Below, one piece after another: positions 33,935 through 34,533 of a DNA stretch of 34,533 bases. The DNA is from Herpetosiphonaceae bacterium (GTDB taxonomy: Bacteria > Chloroflexota > Chloroflexia > Chloroflexales > Kallotenuaceae), in NCBI GenBank assembly GCA_036374795.1, contig DASUTC010000036.1, forward strand, positions 1 to 34,533, read 5' to 3'. The notes beneath the pieces are model-generated. The model saw only the letters and a list, made by a program, of their open reading frames with translations. It searched no databases and was not told where the DNA came from. Both the position numbers and the translations under genes were made by a program. Every line of letters begins with the position of its first letter. Positions within the stretch are counted from its first letter, which is position 1.

Positions 33935-34252
33935 TCATCGGCCCGGCTCCTCGGCGCTGCGGGTTGCGCGCCACTCCTGAAGCCGCTCGTAGCCCAGGAT
34001 GGTGATGTGGAGCTGCGCGGGCCAGCCGCGTGGCCGATCAGCGATCGTGAGCAGGTCCTGGCGCTCAAGCGCGTGGATCGCGTTGTAAGCCACCGAGGGC
34101 GCGCTCATCCCCAGGGCACGCGCGATCATGCGCTGCGAGGGCGAGGCGTGGTGCGCGCGCTGGTAGGTATCGATGTAGTCGAGCACGGCGATGCGATCCT
34201 GACGCCACTGTCTGCGGTGTGAGTTTGGCCGGTTCTGCGGTGTTTTGGGCAT
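33935..34252 (-). CDS. Small winged-helix DNA-binding protein (LexA-N-like)
   Basis: This 105-residue protein starts at ATG 34252; GAAAGG lies ~10 nt upstream. Residues ~18-70 (RIAVLDYIDTYQRAHHASPSQRMIARALGMSAPSVAYNAIHALERQDLL) fit the winged helix-turn-helix of the LexA DNA-binding domain, without the peptidase domain. It probably acts as a transcription regulator; the 16-bp palindrome at 34328-34343 upstream is a candidate operator. The receiver-like gene follows on the same strand. Confidence 0.75.
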   Translation of the reverse strand: MPKTPQNRPNSHRRQWRQDRIAVLDYIDTYQRAHHASPSQRMIARALGMSAPSVAYNAIHALERQDLLTIADRPRGWPAQLHITILGYERLQEWRATRSAEEPGR

Positions 34253-34327
34253 GTTCTGCTGCCTTTCATGAGGCAGCCGGGGCGCGCCGATTGTCGGATG
34301 CGCGCGGGCATGCTACAATCTGCCAAG

Positions 34328-34343
34328 TAGAGCATATGCTCTA
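34328..34343. promoter_or_regulatory. 16-bp palindrome upstream of the winged-helix gene
   Basis: TAGAGCATATGCTCTA is a perfect palindrome ~76 bp upstream of ATG 34252. Its size and position suit a dimeric repressor, perhaps the winged-helix protein itself. Confidence 0.45.
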
Positions 34344-34381
34344 ACCTCCGGCTGCACGCTTACGTGTGGGCTGGTTGATCA

Positions 34382-34425
34382 TGTGCTTGCTCAAGGGGTC
34401 CAAACCGTGGGGCAAGCACAGATTT
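34382..34425 (+). terminator. Hairpin with U-run near the window end
   Basis: Nine-base arms TGTGCTTGC (34382-34390) and GCAAGCACA (34412-34420) are followed by GATTTTT. A second stem, GCGCCC/GGGCGC, lies at 34443-34462. No plus-strand gene ends just upstream, so it may close a short untranslated RNA, or serve a transcript crossing the region. Confidence 0.4.
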
Positions 34426-34533
34426 TTGCATCAAATGATGACGCGCCCGCTTCATGGGGCGCTGGATAATAGAGAATCTTCTCCAATGTTATAGTTCGGG
34501 GGGTGTTTGGGTTTAGGGGGGTGAATCTGGCTT

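Noticed and set aside
1-34533. tRNA, rRNA, CRISPR array, transposase or integrase
   Set aside because: No cloverleaf, rRNA core sequence, regularly spaced repeat array, or transposase/integrase motif was seen by eye on either strand; a dedicated search could still find a divergent tRNA.

Overview
The window is GC-rich bacterial DNA, densely coding on both strands. Gene content and style suggest a Chloroflexota (Chloroflexia-like) organism: large GC-rich secreted proteins, Thr/Pro/Ala-rich lipoprotein linkers, a cell-wall-sorting-like C-terminus, and short A-rich intergenic repeats. This assignment is an inference; no rRNA, tRNA or marker gene is present to prove it.

Layout. 1-7198: the 3' end of a PBP1C-type peptidoglycan synthase followed by a giant alpha-2-macroglobulin (thioester Cys-Thr-Glu-Gln), an envelope pair also known from other bacteria. 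7199-11048: an intergenic repeat/hairpin zone, a secreted protein made of two nearly identical 183-residue repeats with an LPxTG-like tail, a cupredoxin lipoprotein, and an ECF sigma factor overlapping its RskA-type anti-sigma gene. 11049-14793: a decayed beta-helix/surface-protein gene on the minus strand, a YfcE-like phosphoesterase, an LLM-family F420/flavin oxidoreductase, and an orphan MbtH-like gene.

15302-22085 looks like a self-contained replication and partition module. It holds an 823-residue protein whose C-terminus is a DnaA domain-I-like module behind a small zinc motif and which has no recognisable AAA+ region. Its upstream region carries two related palindromes. A RecG-like/HATPase_c_4 regulator follows, then parB and parA (overlapping) and four copies of a 20-bp palindrome that resembles parS, under a good minus-strand promoter. 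Inside the rep gene are 11 exact copies of the octamer TGTCCCTG/CAGGGACA in about 1 kb, in both orientations and several reading frames. This points to an origin or binding-site array inside the gene. The region is therefore either part of a plasmid/secondary replicon or an integrated plasmid.

22320-34533: an MFS transporter; a 72-residue protein with serine at every third position for 15 consecutive triplets, just upstream of an RNase Z-like metallo-beta-lactamase-fold hydrolase; a soluble PAS-PAS-GAF histidine kinase; an aldo/keto reductase-acetoacetate decarboxylase-like pair; larE-larB (nickel-pincer nucleotide cofactor synthesis); a tandem-GGDEF protein; and a small winged-helix gene followed by a receiver-like protein. 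The most unusual items are the intragenic octamer array with its DnaA_N-tailed initiator, the parS-like cluster, and the Ser-x-x triplet protein.
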